Assembly (NCBI GenBank): GCA_017418975.1
Contig: JAFOMG010000017.1
Location: forward strand, 62,001-126,000
Source of the DNA: Sphingomonas sp.
Lineage (GTDB): Bacteria; Pseudomonadota; Alphaproteobacteria; Sphingomonadales; Sphingomonadaceae
DNA length: 64,000 nt
Direction of reading: 5' to 3'
Positions 24,396-33,449 of the stretch are shown piece by piece (the first letter of the stretch is position 1; every line of letters starts with the position of its first letter). Under the pieces are notes generated by a model. The model ran no database searches and had not been told where the DNA came from. It was given only the letters and a program-made list of their open reading frames with translations. A program made the translations under genes and the position numbers.

Positions 24396-26923
24396 TCTGG
24401 CTTCTGCTCGCCCAGGCGGCGCCGGCCACCCCCGATCCGGTCGTCGAGACGGTCGCGGCGATGACGCTGGAGGAGAAGGCGGCGCAGCTCCAGTCGACCG
24501 CCCCCGCCGCGCCCGATGCCGGGCTGCCCGCCTATGACTGGTGGAACGAAGGGCTGCACGGCCTGGCGCGCAACGGGCCGGCCACGGTGTTCCCCCAGGC
24601 GATCGCGCTGGCGGCAACCTGGGACCCCGATCTGCTGCGCCGCGTCGGCGATGTGGTGTCGACCGAGGCACGGGCGCGGTTCAACGCGCGGCCGGCGGGC
24701 GCCGATCGCCGCATCTATGAGGGGCTGACGATCTGGTCGCCCAACATCAACATCTTCCGCGATCCGCGCTGGGGCAGGGGGCAGGAGACCTATGGTGAGG
24801 ACCCCTATCTGACCGGCAGCCTGGCCGTGGGCTTCATCCGCGGCCTGCAGGGTCCCGATCCGCGCGCGCCCAAGGTGATCGCCACGCCCAAGCATCTCGC
24901 GGTGCACAGCGGCCCCGAGGCGGGCCGCGACGGCTTCGACGTCGATCCCTCGCCCCGCGACCTCGAGGCGACCTATCTCCCCGCGTTCCGGAGGGCGATC
25001 ACCGAGGGCAAGGCGCGATCGGTGATGTGCGCCTATAACGCCGTGCACGGCGTTCCCGTCTGCGCGCTGCCGTCGCTGATGGTGGAGCGGGTCCGGCGCG
25101 ACTGGGGGTTCCAGGGCTTCTCCGTCTCCGATTGCGATGCCGTCGCCAACATCCATCTCTTCCACCATTATCGCCTGGGCGGCGCGGCGGCGTCCGCGGC
25201 CGCGCTCAAAGGGGGGACCGACCTCAATTGCGGTTCCGCCTATGGCGCGCTGCCAGCCGCGGTGCGCCAGGGCCTGCTGCGCGAAGACGAGGTGGATGCC
25301 GCGCTGGTCCGGGTCCTTTCGGCGCGGCGCGACCTGGGGATAGCCTTTGGCGCGCGCTCGCCCTGGTCCGCCATCCGCCCCGGGGAAGTCGCGACGCCGG
25401 AGCACCGCGCGGTCGCGCTCGAGGCGGCGCGCAAGTCGATCGTGCTGCTGCGCAACGAGCGGGGGCTGTTGCCGCTCGATCCGCGCACCCGGCTGGCGGT
25501 CATCGGCGGCAATGCCGACGATCTGGGCGTGCTGCAGGGCAATTATCACGGCACCGCCGTCGATCCCGTCACGCCGCTGGCCGGCCTGAGGAAACGCTTC
25601 GCCAGCGTCGCTTACGCGCAGGGCTCGATCCTCGCGGAAGGCGCGCCGGTGGTGATGCCGGACACCGCGCTCCAGGAGCTGCGCGCCGAATATCAGGTGG
25701 ACGGCAAGACGGTCCTGGCGCGCGCCGAGCCCAGGATCGATCTGGACCTCAACCGCGCCGCGCCGGGGCCGGGCGTCCCGGTCACCGGCTGGCGCGGTCG
25801 CTGGACCGGGCGCTTCGTGCCGCCAGGTCCCGGCCGCTACCGCCTGGTCCTCGACCAGGCCCAGTGCTGGAAGGACTGCACGCTGCACGACACGATCACG
25901 CTCACCCTGGGCGGGCGCGTGCTCCATGCCGGCACGCTGCCCAAGGGGCGGGTGGAACTGACGATCGACAGCGACGGATCGGCCCAGCCGATCGCGCTCG
26001 AGCTCGACCATCGCAGCGAGGACGAGAGCCTGCGCCTCCTCTGGCTGCCGCCCGCCGAGCCGCTGCTCGCCGAAGCGGTGGCGGCGGCGAAGGCGGCGGA
26101 CGTCGCGGTGGTGGTCGTCGGCCTGTCGCCCGATCTCGAGGGCGAGGCGCTCCAGGTCCAGGTGCCCGGCTTCGTCGGCGGCGATCGCACCGACATCGCG
26201 CTGCCCGCCCCCCAGGCGCGCCTGGTCGAGGCGATCCGGGCGACGGGCAAGCCGATCGTGCTCGTCCTGGCAAGCGGCAGCGCGGTGTCGCTCGATCCGG
26301 GCCAGGCCGATGCGATACTCGCGCTATGGTATCCGGGCGAGGCGGGGGGGATTGCGCTGGCCGATACGCTGGCGGGCGCGAGCAACCCCAGCGGGCGCCT
26401 GCCGGTGACCTTCTATCGCGCGACCGGCGATCTGCCCGCCTTTATCGATTACGGCATGAAGGAGCGCACCTATCGCTACTTCACCGGGCAGCCGCTCTGG
26501 GGCTTCGGCCATGGCCTGAGCTACACGCGGTTCAGCTATTCCGGCGCCGGGGTCCGCGCCGGTGGCACCGGCGAGCCGGTGACCCTGACGGTCCGGATCG
26601 CCAATGCCGGGAGCCGTCCGGGCGAGGAAGTGGTGCAGGCCTATGTCGTGCCGCCCGCCGATGGCGAGGCGCCGGTGATGACCGATCCCGTCCTGCAACG
26701 GCAGCTCGCCGGCTTCGCGCGCGTGCCGCTGGCGCCGGGCAAGGGGCAGACGGTTTCCCTCACGATCGATCCGCGCGGCCTGTCGAGCGTTGCGCGCGAC
26801 GGCACCCGGCGTGTCCTGCCGGGGAAATATCGCTTCTGGATCGGCGGCGGACAGCCCGGCGACGGACCCGGGCAATGGGTCGAGGCGACCTTGCCGGGCA
26901 GCGCGCTGGAACTGCCGAAATGA
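24392..26923 (+). CDS. GH3 glycosidase with PA14-like insert, candidate beta-xylosidase
   Basis: An 843-residue GH3 enzyme. The first barrel domain has YDWWNEGLHGLARNG, WSPNINIFRDPRWGRGQETYGEDP, and nucleophile Asp247 in GFSVSDCDAV. The alpha/beta sandwich follows and is interrupted by a PA14-like carbohydrate-binding insert (about 430-545). A fibronectin-III-like C-terminal domain closes the protein (about 705-830). The WNEG and SDCDAV patterns resemble the xylosidase/arabinosidase-like and PA14-containing GH3 groups. In this cluster, removal of beta-1,2-xylose from plant-type N-glycans is an attractive guess; beta-glucosidase or N-acetylglucosaminidase cannot be ruled out. The N-terminus MIWLLLAQAAPAT is short for a signal peptide and lacks basic residues, so export is uncertain. 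It overlaps GH2 and GH125 by ATGA. Confidence 0.88.
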   Translation: MIWLLLAQAAPATPDPVVETVAAMTLEEKAAQLQSTAPAAPDAGLPAYDWWNEGLHGLARNGPATVFPQAIALAATWDPDLLRRVGDVVSTEARARFNARPAGADRRIYEGLTIWSPNINIFRDPRWGRGQETYGEDPYLTGSLAVGFIRGLQGPDPRAPKVIATPKHLAVHSGPEAGRDGFDVDPSPRDLEATYLPAFRRAITEGKARSVMCAYNAVHGVPVCALPSLMVERVRRDWGFQGFSVSDCDAVANIHLFHHYRLGGAAASAAALKGGTDLNCGSAYGALPAAVRQGLLREDEVDAALVRVLSARRDLGIAFGARSPWSAIRPGEVATPEHRAVALEAARKSIVLLRNERGLLPLDPRTRLAVIGGNADDLGVLQGNYHGTAVDPVTPLAGLRKRFASVAYAQGSILAEGAPVVMPDTALQELRAEYQVDGKTVLARAEPRIDLDLNRAAPGPGVPVTGWRGRWTGRFVPPGPGRYRLVLDQAQCWKDCTLHDTITLTLGGRVLHAGTLPKGRVELTIDSDGSAQPIALELDHRSEDESLRLLWLPPAEPLLAEAVAAAKAADVAVVVVGLSPDLEGEALQVQVPGFVGGDRTDIALPAPQARLVEAIRATGKPIVLVLASGSAVSLDPGQADAILALWYPGEAGGIALADTLAGASNPSGRLPVTFYRATGDLPAFIDYGMKERTYRYFTGQPLWGFGHGLSYTRFSYSGAGVRAGGTGEPVTLTVRIANAGSRPGEEVVQAYVVPPADGEAPVMTDPVLQRQLAGFARVPLAPGKGQTVSLTIDPRGLSSVARDGTRRVLPGKYRFWIGGGQPGDGPGQWVEATLPGSALELPK

Positions 26924-28332
26924 TGGACCGGCGCGGCATGCTCGCCGCCGGGCTGGCGTTCGCGGCGGCGCGCCCGGCATGGGCAAGCGCTCCGGCCTTT
27001 GCCTCGCAGCGCCCGCCCATCGGCGAGCGGCGCTTCACCAGCCCGGCGGTGGAGCGCGAGATCGCGCGCGTGTCGGCCCGGATCGGCGACCCCAAGCTCG
27101 CCTGGATGTTCGCCAATTCCTGGCCCAACACGCTCGACACCACGGTCCTGCGTGCCGGCGAGCAGGACAGCTTCGTCGTGACCGGGGACATTCCCTGCCT
27201 GTGGCTGCGCGATTCGTCCGCGCAGATGAAGCCCTATCTCCATCTGGCCCGGGAAGATGCCCGGCTCGCCATGCTCCTGCGCGGCCTGATCGCGCGGCAT
27301 GCCCGCTCGGTGCTGATCGATCCCTATGCCAATGCGTTCATGGAGGATCCGCTGGCGCGGACGAGCCTTTCCTGGGCCGTCGATGACGATACCGAGATGA
27401 AGCCGGGCGTCGCGGAGCGGAAATGGGAAGTGGATTCGCTCTGCTACGTCATCCGGCTGGGCCATCAATATTGGCGGGCGACCGGCGATGCGCGCCCCTT
27501 CGATGCGACCTGGGCGGAAGCGATGCGCGTGATCGTGCGGACCTTTCGCGAGCAGCAGCGCAAGACGGGGCCCGGGCCCTATCGCTTCCGCCGCAACGCC
27601 CCGCAGCCGACCGAGACCTTGCTGTGGAGCACCGGCAATCCCACCCGGCCGACCGGGCTGATCCATTCCGGCTTCCGCCCGTCGGACGATGCCTGTCTCT
27701 ATCCCTTCCTGATCCCGGCCAACCTGTTCGCCGTCACTGCGCTGCGCGAGCTGGCGGCGCTATGTTCAGAAGCGCGCCCCGATCCTGCGCTTGCGGCCGA
27801 AGCCATGGCGCTCGCCGGGGAAGTGTCCGCCGCCTTGCGCGCGCATGGCACGATGCGCCTGCCGGGCGGCCGGCGCGTCTGGGCCTATGAAGTCGACGGC
27901 TATGGCAATGCGGTTTTCCTGGACGACGCCAACGTCCCGTCGCTTTCCGGCCTGGCCTATCTGGGCTGCGTGAAGCCGAGCGACGCATTGTGGCGCCGGA
28001 CGGCGGATGCGGCGTGGAGCGATGCCAATCCCTGGTTCTTCCGGGGGCGCGCCGCCGAAGGCATTGGCGGCCCCCATGTCGGAAGCGGCCAGATCTGGCC
28101 GATGTCGCTGATCGTCCGGGCGCTGAGCGCCGGCGACGACGCGACGATCCGGCGATGCCTGAAGACGCTCCGCGACACCGATGCCGATACCGGCTTCGTG
28201 CACGAGGCCTTCGACAAGGACGATCCCGCGATCTTCACCCGCAAATGGTTCGCCTGGGCCAATGGGCTCTTCGGGGAGTTGATCGTCCATCTGGCGGACG
28301 TGCGCCCCCATCTATTGAAGGAACCGCTATGA
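26920..28332 (+). CDS. GH125 exo-alpha-1,6-mannosidase
   Basis: A 470-residue protein of the metal-independent GH125 family, formerly DUF1237. The N-terminus MMDRRGMLAAGLAFAAARPAWA is Tat-like. Family features seen include FANSWPNTLDTTV, GDIPCLWLRDSSAQM near residue 90-105, DPYANAFMEDP, FRPSDDACLYPFLIPANLFA, and the C-terminal WANGLFGELI. GH125 enzymes release alpha-1,6-linked mannose with inversion, completing trimming of the mannose core after GH92 action. The start ATG lies in the ATGA overlap with GH3; a second ATG follows directly. The gene fits a periplasmic N-glycan trimming role with its neighbours. Confidence 0.93.
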   Translation: MMDRRGMLAAGLAFAAARPAWASAPAFASQRPPIGERRFTSPAVEREIARVSARIGDPKLAWMFANSWPNTLDTTVLRAGEQDSFVVTGDIPCLWLRDSSAQMKPYLHLAREDARLAMLLRGLIARHARSVLIDPYANAFMEDPLARTSLSWAVDDDTEMKPGVAERKWEVDSLCYVIRLGHQYWRATGDARPFDATWAEAMRVIVRTFREQQRKTGPGPYRFRRNAPQPTETLLWSTGNPTRPTGLIHSGFRPSDDACLYPFLIPANLFAVTALRELAALCSEARPDPALAAEAMALAGEVSAALRAHGTMRLPGGRRVWAYEVDGYGNAVFLDDANVPSLSGLAYLGCVKPSDALWRRTADAAWSDANPWFFRGRAAEGIGGPHVGSGQIWPMSLIVRALSAGDDATIRRCLKTLRDTDADTGFVHEAFDKDDPAIFTRKWFAWANGLFGELIVHLADVRPHLLKEPL

Positions 28333-30644
28333 ACCTGTCGCGTCGCCAGCTGTTTGCCGGCAGTGCCCTGGGCGCAGTCGCCGCCGCCCTGCCGCCCGCG
28401 GGGGCGATCGCGCCCGCGGCGCCGAACCTGTTCGTCGGCACCGGCGGGGACGGCCATACCTATCCGGGCGCGACCCTGCCCTTCGGCATGGTCCAGCTCT
28501 CGCCGGACACCGATGTCGAGCGCTGGGACACCTGCTCGGGCTATCATCGCAGCGACACCTCGATCATGGGCTTCAGCCACACGCACCTGTCGGGCACCGG
28601 CATCGGCGACATGCTCGACGTGCTGGTGGTGCCGAGCCGGGGGCCGCTGCACCTGTTGCCGGGGCCGCTCGCCGATCCGGACGCCGGCTATCGCCAGCGC
28701 TTCACCGACGAGCGTGCCGAGCCTGGCTATTACCGGGTGACGCTGGAGAGTGGCGTGCAGGCGGAGCTGACCGTCACCGAGCGCACCGGCTGGCATCGCC
28801 ACAGCTTCCCCAAGGGACCGGGCCATATCCTGATCGACCTGTCGCACATGATCCGCGACAAGTCGGACCAGGGGTGGCTCGTCGACGACGCGCATCTCGC
28901 CATCGATGCCGAGGGCACGCTCACCGGCGGCCGCCGCGTGTTCCGCTGGGCCAAGGGGCGGCGGATCTTCTTCGCCATGCAATTCTCCCGGAAACCCGAT
29001 CGCATCGCATTCTATGGGGACGAGGATGCCGAGCAGCCCGCCGGCGCGACCGGCGTCGCCGGAAAGCGAGTCAAGGCGGCGCTGTTCTACGACGATGCCG
29101 GCGCCGCGCCGATCCTGATCCGCTGCGGCATCTCGGCGGTCGACATGGCCGGCGCGCGCGCGAACCTGGCGCCGCACGCGACGCACTGGAATTTCGATCG
29201 GGTGCGGAACGCGGCGGCGGCGCGGTGGAATGCGGCGCTGGGCAGGATCGCGGTGGAGGGCGGCACGCCGGACCAGCGCGTGATCATGGCCTCCGCTTTC
29301 TATCATGCACAGCTTGCGCCGACGCTGCTTTCCGATGTCGACGGGCGCTATCCGGGGCTCGACGGGAAGATCCAGCGGGTGCCGGCCGATGCCGCCGCCT
29401 ATAGCAGCTACTCGCTCTGGGACGTCTATCGCGCGCAGCTGCCGCTGCTCACGCTGGTGGCGCCGGAGCGGAGCAAGGCCTTTGTCGACGATCTGATCCG
29501 CCAGACGGCGCAGTCGCCCTTCGGCCCGCTGGTCTGGCCGCTCCAGGGCAAGGAGACCGGCACCATGATCGGCTGGCACGGCGTGGTGCCCCTTGCCGAG
29601 GCGCAGGCCAAGGGCATTCCCGCCGACTATGCCGCGGCGTGGCCGGCGATCCGCCGCCGGAGCTTCGATTTCTCCGCGCCCGACAAGGACAACAGCCTGG
29701 GCCGCGACCTGTACGACGCCAAGGGATATGTGCCGGCGGACAAGGTGTTCGAGAGCGTGAGCCGGACGCAGGAATATGCCTATGACGACTGGGCGTCCTC
29801 GCACCTGGCGCGCGCGGCCGGGGCGGGGGAGGACGCCGAGCGGTTGCGCAAGCGCTCCGCGAACTGGCGCAACGTGATCGACGGCAGGATCGGCTTCGCG
29901 CGCCCGCGGTTCGACGATGGCAGCTGGTGGGCGCCCTATGATCCGATCCAGCTCGGGCACATGCCCAAGCCCTGGTGGCGCGACTATACCGAGGCGAATG
30001 GCTGGCAGGCGACGTTCCTCAACCAGCACGACGTCTATGGGCTGATCGCGCATATGGGGGGCGATGCCGCCTTCGAGGCGAAGCTCGATGCGCTGTTCAG
30101 CGCGCCGTCGACCCTGCCGGCCAATGCGCCGCCCGACATTGCGGGGCTGGTCGGGCAATATGCCCATGGCAACGAGCCGGACCAGCACGCGCCCTATCTC
30201 TATGCGTTCACGGGCGCGCCCTGGAAGACGCAGGCGATGGTTCGCCGGCTGTGCACCGAGATGTACCAGAACGCGCCGAAGGGCATCATCGGCAACGATG
30301 ATTGCGGCCAGATGAGCGCCTGGTTCGTGTTCTCGGCGCTGGGCTTCTATCCGGTGGACCCGGTCGAGGCCGTCTATGTCTTCGGCTCGCCGCTCTTCAC
30401 GCGCGCCAGCGTTGCCCTGCCGCGGGGACGCACGCTGACCGTCGAGGCGCCCGGCAACTCGGCGGAGACGCCCTATGTCCATGCCGTCAGCTGGAACGAT
30501 CGCCCCTGGTCGAAGAGCTGGATCTCGCACGCCGATCTCGTCCAGGGCGGGACGCTGCGCTTCACGATGAGCGCGCGGCCCAACCCCGCATTCGGCCGCG
30601 CGCCGCAGGACCGTCCGCCGTCCGGCGGCCGGCTCCCGGCATGA
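28329..30644 (+). CDS. GH92 alpha-mannosidase (first of three)
   Basis: A 771-residue calcium-dependent exo-alpha-mannosidase. MNLSRRQLFAGSALGAVAAAL is a Tat-type signal. The GH92 N-domain shows FVGTGGDGHTYPGATLPFGMVQLSPD and GFSHTHLSGTG. The catalytic domain carries the expected acid Glu555 in YTEANGWQ, the YAHGNEPDQHAPYLY block, and GNDDCGQMSAWFVFSALGFYP with the acidic residues expected for the base. Linkage (alpha-1,2, 1,3 or 1,6) cannot be read from motifs. It overlaps GH125 by ATGA, and a 19-codon frame starts in the same way at its own end. Unlike the paralogue at 52842 it keeps the normal acid residue. Confidence 0.94.
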   Translation: MNLSRRQLFAGSALGAVAAALPPAGAIAPAAPNLFVGTGGDGHTYPGATLPFGMVQLSPDTDVERWDTCSGYHRSDTSIMGFSHTHLSGTGIGDMLDVLVVPSRGPLHLLPGPLADPDAGYRQRFTDERAEPGYYRVTLESGVQAELTVTERTGWHRHSFPKGPGHILIDLSHMIRDKSDQGWLVDDAHLAIDAEGTLTGGRRVFRWAKGRRIFFAMQFSRKPDRIAFYGDEDAEQPAGATGVAGKRVKAALFYDDAGAAPILIRCGISAVDMAGARANLAPHATHWNFDRVRNAAAARWNAALGRIAVEGGTPDQRVIMASAFYHAQLAPTLLSDVDGRYPGLDGKIQRVPADAAAYSSYSLWDVYRAQLPLLTLVAPERSKAFVDDLIRQTAQSPFGPLVWPLQGKETGTMIGWHGVVPLAEAQAKGIPADYAAAWPAIRRRSFDFSAPDKDNSLGRDLYDAKGYVPADKVFESVSRTQEYAYDDWASSHLARAAGAGEDAERLRKRSANWRNVIDGRIGFARPRFDDGSWWAPYDPIQLGHMPKPWWRDYTEANGWQATFLNQHDVYGLIAHMGGDAAFEAKLDALFSAPSTLPANAPPDIAGLVGQYAHGNEPDQHAPYLYAFTGAPWKTQAMVRRLCTEMYQNAPKGIIGNDDCGQMSAWFVFSALGFYPVDPVEAVYVFGSPLFTRASVALPRGRTLTVEAPGNSAETPYVHAVSWNDRPWSKSWISHADLVQGGTLRFTMSARPNPAFGRAPQDRPPSGGRLPA

Positions 30645-30700
30645 GCCCGGACCCCGGCTTCGTCCCGCACATGCCCGCGCCATTCTCGAAAAGGCCCTGA
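30641..30700 (+). CDS. Tiny ORF bridging GH92 and GH29 (possible coupling peptide)
   Basis: A 19-residue frame (MSPDPGFVPHMPAPFSKRP) starts with ATGA overlapping the GH92 stop and ends in TGA only 3 nt before the GH29 ATG. The AAGG Shine-Dalgarno of GH29 lies inside it. It has no recognisable motif and is probably not a functional protein, but it could relay ribosomes across the 59-nt gap. This is an inference from spacing only. Confidence 0.3.
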   Translation: MSPDPGFVPHMPAPFSKRP

Positions 30701-30703
30701 CAG

Positions 30704-32617
30704 ATGATCGACCTTACGCGCCGCGGCTTTGCCGGCATGGGATTGGTGATGGCGGCGGTGCCGGCCCGGGCGAGAGGCCGGGTCGCGCCGCCCGCGCCCT
30801 GGGGGGCGACGCCGTCGCCGCGCCAGCTCGCCTGGCACGCGCACGAGATGTTCGGCTTCGTGCATTTCTCGATCAACACCTTCACCGACAAGGAATGGGG
30901 CTATGGCGACGAGAGTCCGAGCCTGTTCGATCCGTCGGGATTCGATCCGGATCAGATCGTCGCGGCGGCGAAATCGGCGGGGATGCGCGGCCTGATCCTG
31001 ACGGCGAAGCACCATGACGGCTTCTGCCTGTGGCCGACGATGCTGACCGAGCATTGCATCCGCAACGCGCCGTACAAGGGCGGCAAGGGCGATATCGTCG
31101 GCGAGCTTGCCGGCGCGGTCCGGCGGGCGGGGCTGAAGTTCGGTATCTATCTCTCGCCCTGGGACCGGAACCATGCCGAATATGGCCGGCCCGCCTATAT
31201 CGACTATTTCCGCAAGCAGGTGGTCGAGCTGTGCACCCGCTATGGCGAGCTGTTCGAATTCTGGTTCGACGGAGCGAATGGCGGCGACGGCTATTATGGC
31301 GGCGCCCGCGAAACCCGGAAGATCGATGCGCCGGCCTATTACAACTGGCCCTCGATCGTCGCGCTGGTGCACCGGCATCAGCCGATGGCCTGCACCTTCG
31401 ATCCGCTGGGCGCGGATGTGCGCTGGGTAGGCAATGAGAAGGGCGTCGCCGGCGACCCGTGCTGGCCGACCATGCCCGATCATCCCTATGTGCAGGCGGA
31501 GGGGAATTCCGGCGTCCGGGGCGCACCGCTCTGGTGGCCGGCGGAAACCGATGTCTCGATCCGGCCGGGCTGGTTCTATCACGCCGACGAGGACGGCAAG
31601 GTCAAGGATCCGGAGCGGCTGATCCGCCTATATGACGAGTCCGTCGGCCGCGGCACCAATCTCAACCTCAATATCCCGCCGGACCGGAGCGGGCGGATTC
31701 CCGCCGCCGACCGGGCGTCGCTGCGCGCCTTTGGCGACGCCATGCGCGCCACCTTCGCGCGCGACCTGGCCAGGGGCGCCGTCGCGCATGCCAGCGACGA
31801 GCGCGGCGCGGCCTTCAATGCCGGCAAGGTGCTGGATGGCGACCGAAGCAGCTATTGGTCGACGCCGGACGCGGTGAAGACCCCGAGCCTCACGCTCGAT
31901 CTGGCGCCCGGCTCTATGTTCGACCTCATCCGGCTGCGCGAATATCTGCCGCTCGGCGTCCGCGTGACCAGCTTCGCGGTCGATGCCGAGATCGACGGGC
32001 GCTGGCGGACGCTCGCGACTCATAGCTGCATCGGGGCGCAGCGGCTGATCCGGCTTCCCGCGCCGATCCGGCCGCGGCGCCTCCGGCTGCGCATCCTCGA
32101 CGCGCCGGCCTGCCCGGCGATCAGCGAAGTGGCGCTTTTCCGCCAGGTCGCGCCAGCGCGGCTGGCGGCCGTCGCGCCGAGCGACCCGTCGATCCTGCCG
32201 CGCGCGCGCTGGACGATCGTGCGCGCGAGCACCGGCGGCGATCCCCGGCGCCTGCTGGACGATGACGCGACGTCGCTCTGGACAGTCCCCGCGCCGGCGC
32301 CGGGCCGTCCGGTCGAAGTCGTCATCGATCTGGGCGAGGTGCTGCCGCTCGCCGGCTTCACGCTGACGCCCGCTCGCGAGCCGGACGCCGATACCGCGCC
32401 GCCCCGGGGCTATCGGGTCGAGACGAGCCTTGATGGCCGGGCCTGGGAAGCGGGGGGCGAGGGGGAATTCTCCAACATCGCCTATGCACTCGCGACGCAG
32501 CGGATCGCGCTCTCGAGCGCCCGGCCGGCGCGCTTCCTTCGCCTCGTCTTCGATGCGGTGGCGGTGCCGGCCCGCGACCTTGCGATCGCGGACATCGGCG
32601 CGTTCGGCAAGCGATGA
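30704..32617 (+). CDS. GH29 alpha-L-fucosidase with discoidin-like C-terminal modules
   Basis: A 637-residue fucosidase. A Tat-like N-terminus (IDLTRRGFAGMGLVMAA) leads into the GH29 barrel with FGFVHFSINTFTDKEWG, LILTAKHHDGFCLWP, nucleophile Asp189 in FEFWFDGANGG, and Glu281 in PAETDVSIRPGW, the candidate acid. The AETDVSIRPGW layout plus two C-terminal F5/8 (discoidin) type domains (about 350-490 and 505-635) points to the GH29-B branch, which favours alpha-1,3/1,4 fucose. That matches plant core alpha-1,3 fucose or Lewis-type antennae. The liberated L-fucose could feed the catabolic genes at 1-6045. The gene is followed by cutC through a 12-codon bridge frame. Confidence 0.92.
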   Translation: MIDLTRRGFAGMGLVMAAVPARARGRVAPPAPWGATPSPRQLAWHAHEMFGFVHFSINTFTDKEWGYGDESPSLFDPSGFDPDQIVAAAKSAGMRGLILTAKHHDGFCLWPTMLTEHCIRNAPYKGGKGDIVGELAGAVRRAGLKFGIYLSPWDRNHAEYGRPAYIDYFRKQVVELCTRYGELFEFWFDGANGGDGYYGGARETRKIDAPAYYNWPSIVALVHRHQPMACTFDPLGADVRWVGNEKGVAGDPCWPTMPDHPYVQAEGNSGVRGAPLWWPAETDVSIRPGWFYHADEDGKVKDPERLIRLYDESVGRGTNLNLNIPPDRSGRIPAADRASLRAFGDAMRATFARDLARGAVAHASDERGAAFNAGKVLDGDRSSYWSTPDAVKTPSLTLDLAPGSMFDLIRLREYLPLGVRVTSFAVDAEIDGRWRTLATHSCIGAQRLIRLPAPIRPRRLRLRILDAPACPAISEVALFRQVAPARLAAVAPSDPSILPRARWTIVRASTGGDPRRLLDDDATSLWTVPAPAPGRPVEVVIDLGEVLPLAGFTLTPAREPDADTAPPRGYRVETSLDGRAWEAGGEGEFSNIAYALATQRIALSSARPARFLRLVFDAVAVPARDLAIADIGAFGKR

Positions 32618-32652
32618 TCGCCATCTCTTTTTCCGGGCGGGGCGGGCGATGA
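32614..32652 (+). CDS. Tiny ORF bridging GH29 and CutC (possible coupling peptide)
   Basis: A 12-residue frame (MIAISFSGRGGR) opens with ATGA on the GH29 stop and closes with TGA inside the ATGA of the cutC start. Thus the only non-overlapping gap here is spanned by a frame coupled at both ends. It shows no protein motif; any role would be translational. Chance occurrence is possible. Confidence 0.28.
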   Translation: MIAISFSGRGGR

Positions 32653-33443
32653 ACGCGCTGCTGGAAATCTGCGTGGACGACGCGGCCAGTATCGATGCCG
32701 CGGTGGCGGGCGGGGCCGATCGCCTTGAGCTGTGCGCGAGCCTCGAGCTGGGCGGCCTGACGCCGTCCGCCGCGCTCGTCGAGCGGGCCGTCGCGACCGG
32801 ATGTCCGGTGCACATGATGATCCGGCCGGTCAGCGGTGATTTCGTGCTCGACGGCGCGGCGATCACATTGATGCGCGAGGAGATCCGCCTGGGCGCGTGG
32901 TGCGGCGTCGCCGGCATGGTCCTCGGCGCCACCCGGCCGGAGGGCGGGCTCGATTATGACGCGCTTGCGCGCCTTCGCGAGGCCGCGCGAGATGTCCAGC
33001 TCGTGCTGCACCGCGCGATCGATCTCGTCGCGGATCCGGTCGAGGCGGTGCGGCGCGTCGCGGCGCTCGGCTATGACAAGGTTCTGAGCTCGGGCGGGGC
33101 GTTACGCGCCGTCGACGGGGCAACGACGCTCGCGGCGATGGTCGAGGCGGCCGGAAACCGGCTGTCGATCGTCGCCGGATCGGGCGTGACCGCGGACAAT
33201 GTCGCCTGGCTGCTCGATCATACCGGGGTCAGGGAAGTCCATGCATCGGCGAGTTCTCCGGGGCCGGCGCCGCACCCCGACGCGATCGGTTTCGGCTTCG
33301 CGCGCGGACCGCGGAACAGGACCGACCCCGGTTGCGTGCGCGCGCTGCGCGAAGCGATCGCGCGGTGGGAACATGCCAGGCGAGCGGGCGTGCCTCGTGA
33401 GCCGCGGCGGAGCGCGGCACGGGGGCGTGGCCGGACCGGCTGA
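32649..33443 (+). CDS. cutC: CutC-family TIM-barrel protein (first copy)
   Basis: A 264-residue protein. It follows the CutC pattern closely: LEICVDDAASIDAAVAGGADRLELC at the N-terminus, ELGGLTPSAALVERAV, HMMIRPVSGDFV, LVLHRAIDLVADP, GYDKVLSSGGA, and SIVAGSGVTADNVAWLL. CutC was named for a proposed copper role, but no copper gene is nearby and no Cys-rich metal site is evident. It has no signal peptide, so it is cytoplasmic. It ends the GH20-GH29 operon, and a second copy lies inside the other glycan operon (45573-46295), which argues for a sugar-related job. The C-terminal 20 residues are basic and not shared with the second copy. Confidence 0.9.
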   Translation: MNALLEICVDDAASIDAAVAGGADRLELCASLELGGLTPSAALVERAVATGCPVHMMIRPVSGDFVLDGAAITLMREEIRLGAWCGVAGMVLGATRPEGGLDYDALARLREAARDVQLVLHRAIDLVADPVEAVRRVAALGYDKVLSSGGALRAVDGATTLAAMVEAAGNRLSIVAGSGVTADNVAWLLDHTGVREVHASASSPGPAPHPDAIGFGFARGPRNRTDPGCVRALREAIARWEHARRAGVPREPRRSAARGRGRTG

Positions 33444-33449
33444 CGCCGG

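Noticed and set aside
33444..33449. Terminator between convergent cutC and saccharopine-like genes
   Set aside because: Only 6 bp separate the stops, and no hairpin with a T-run is visible.
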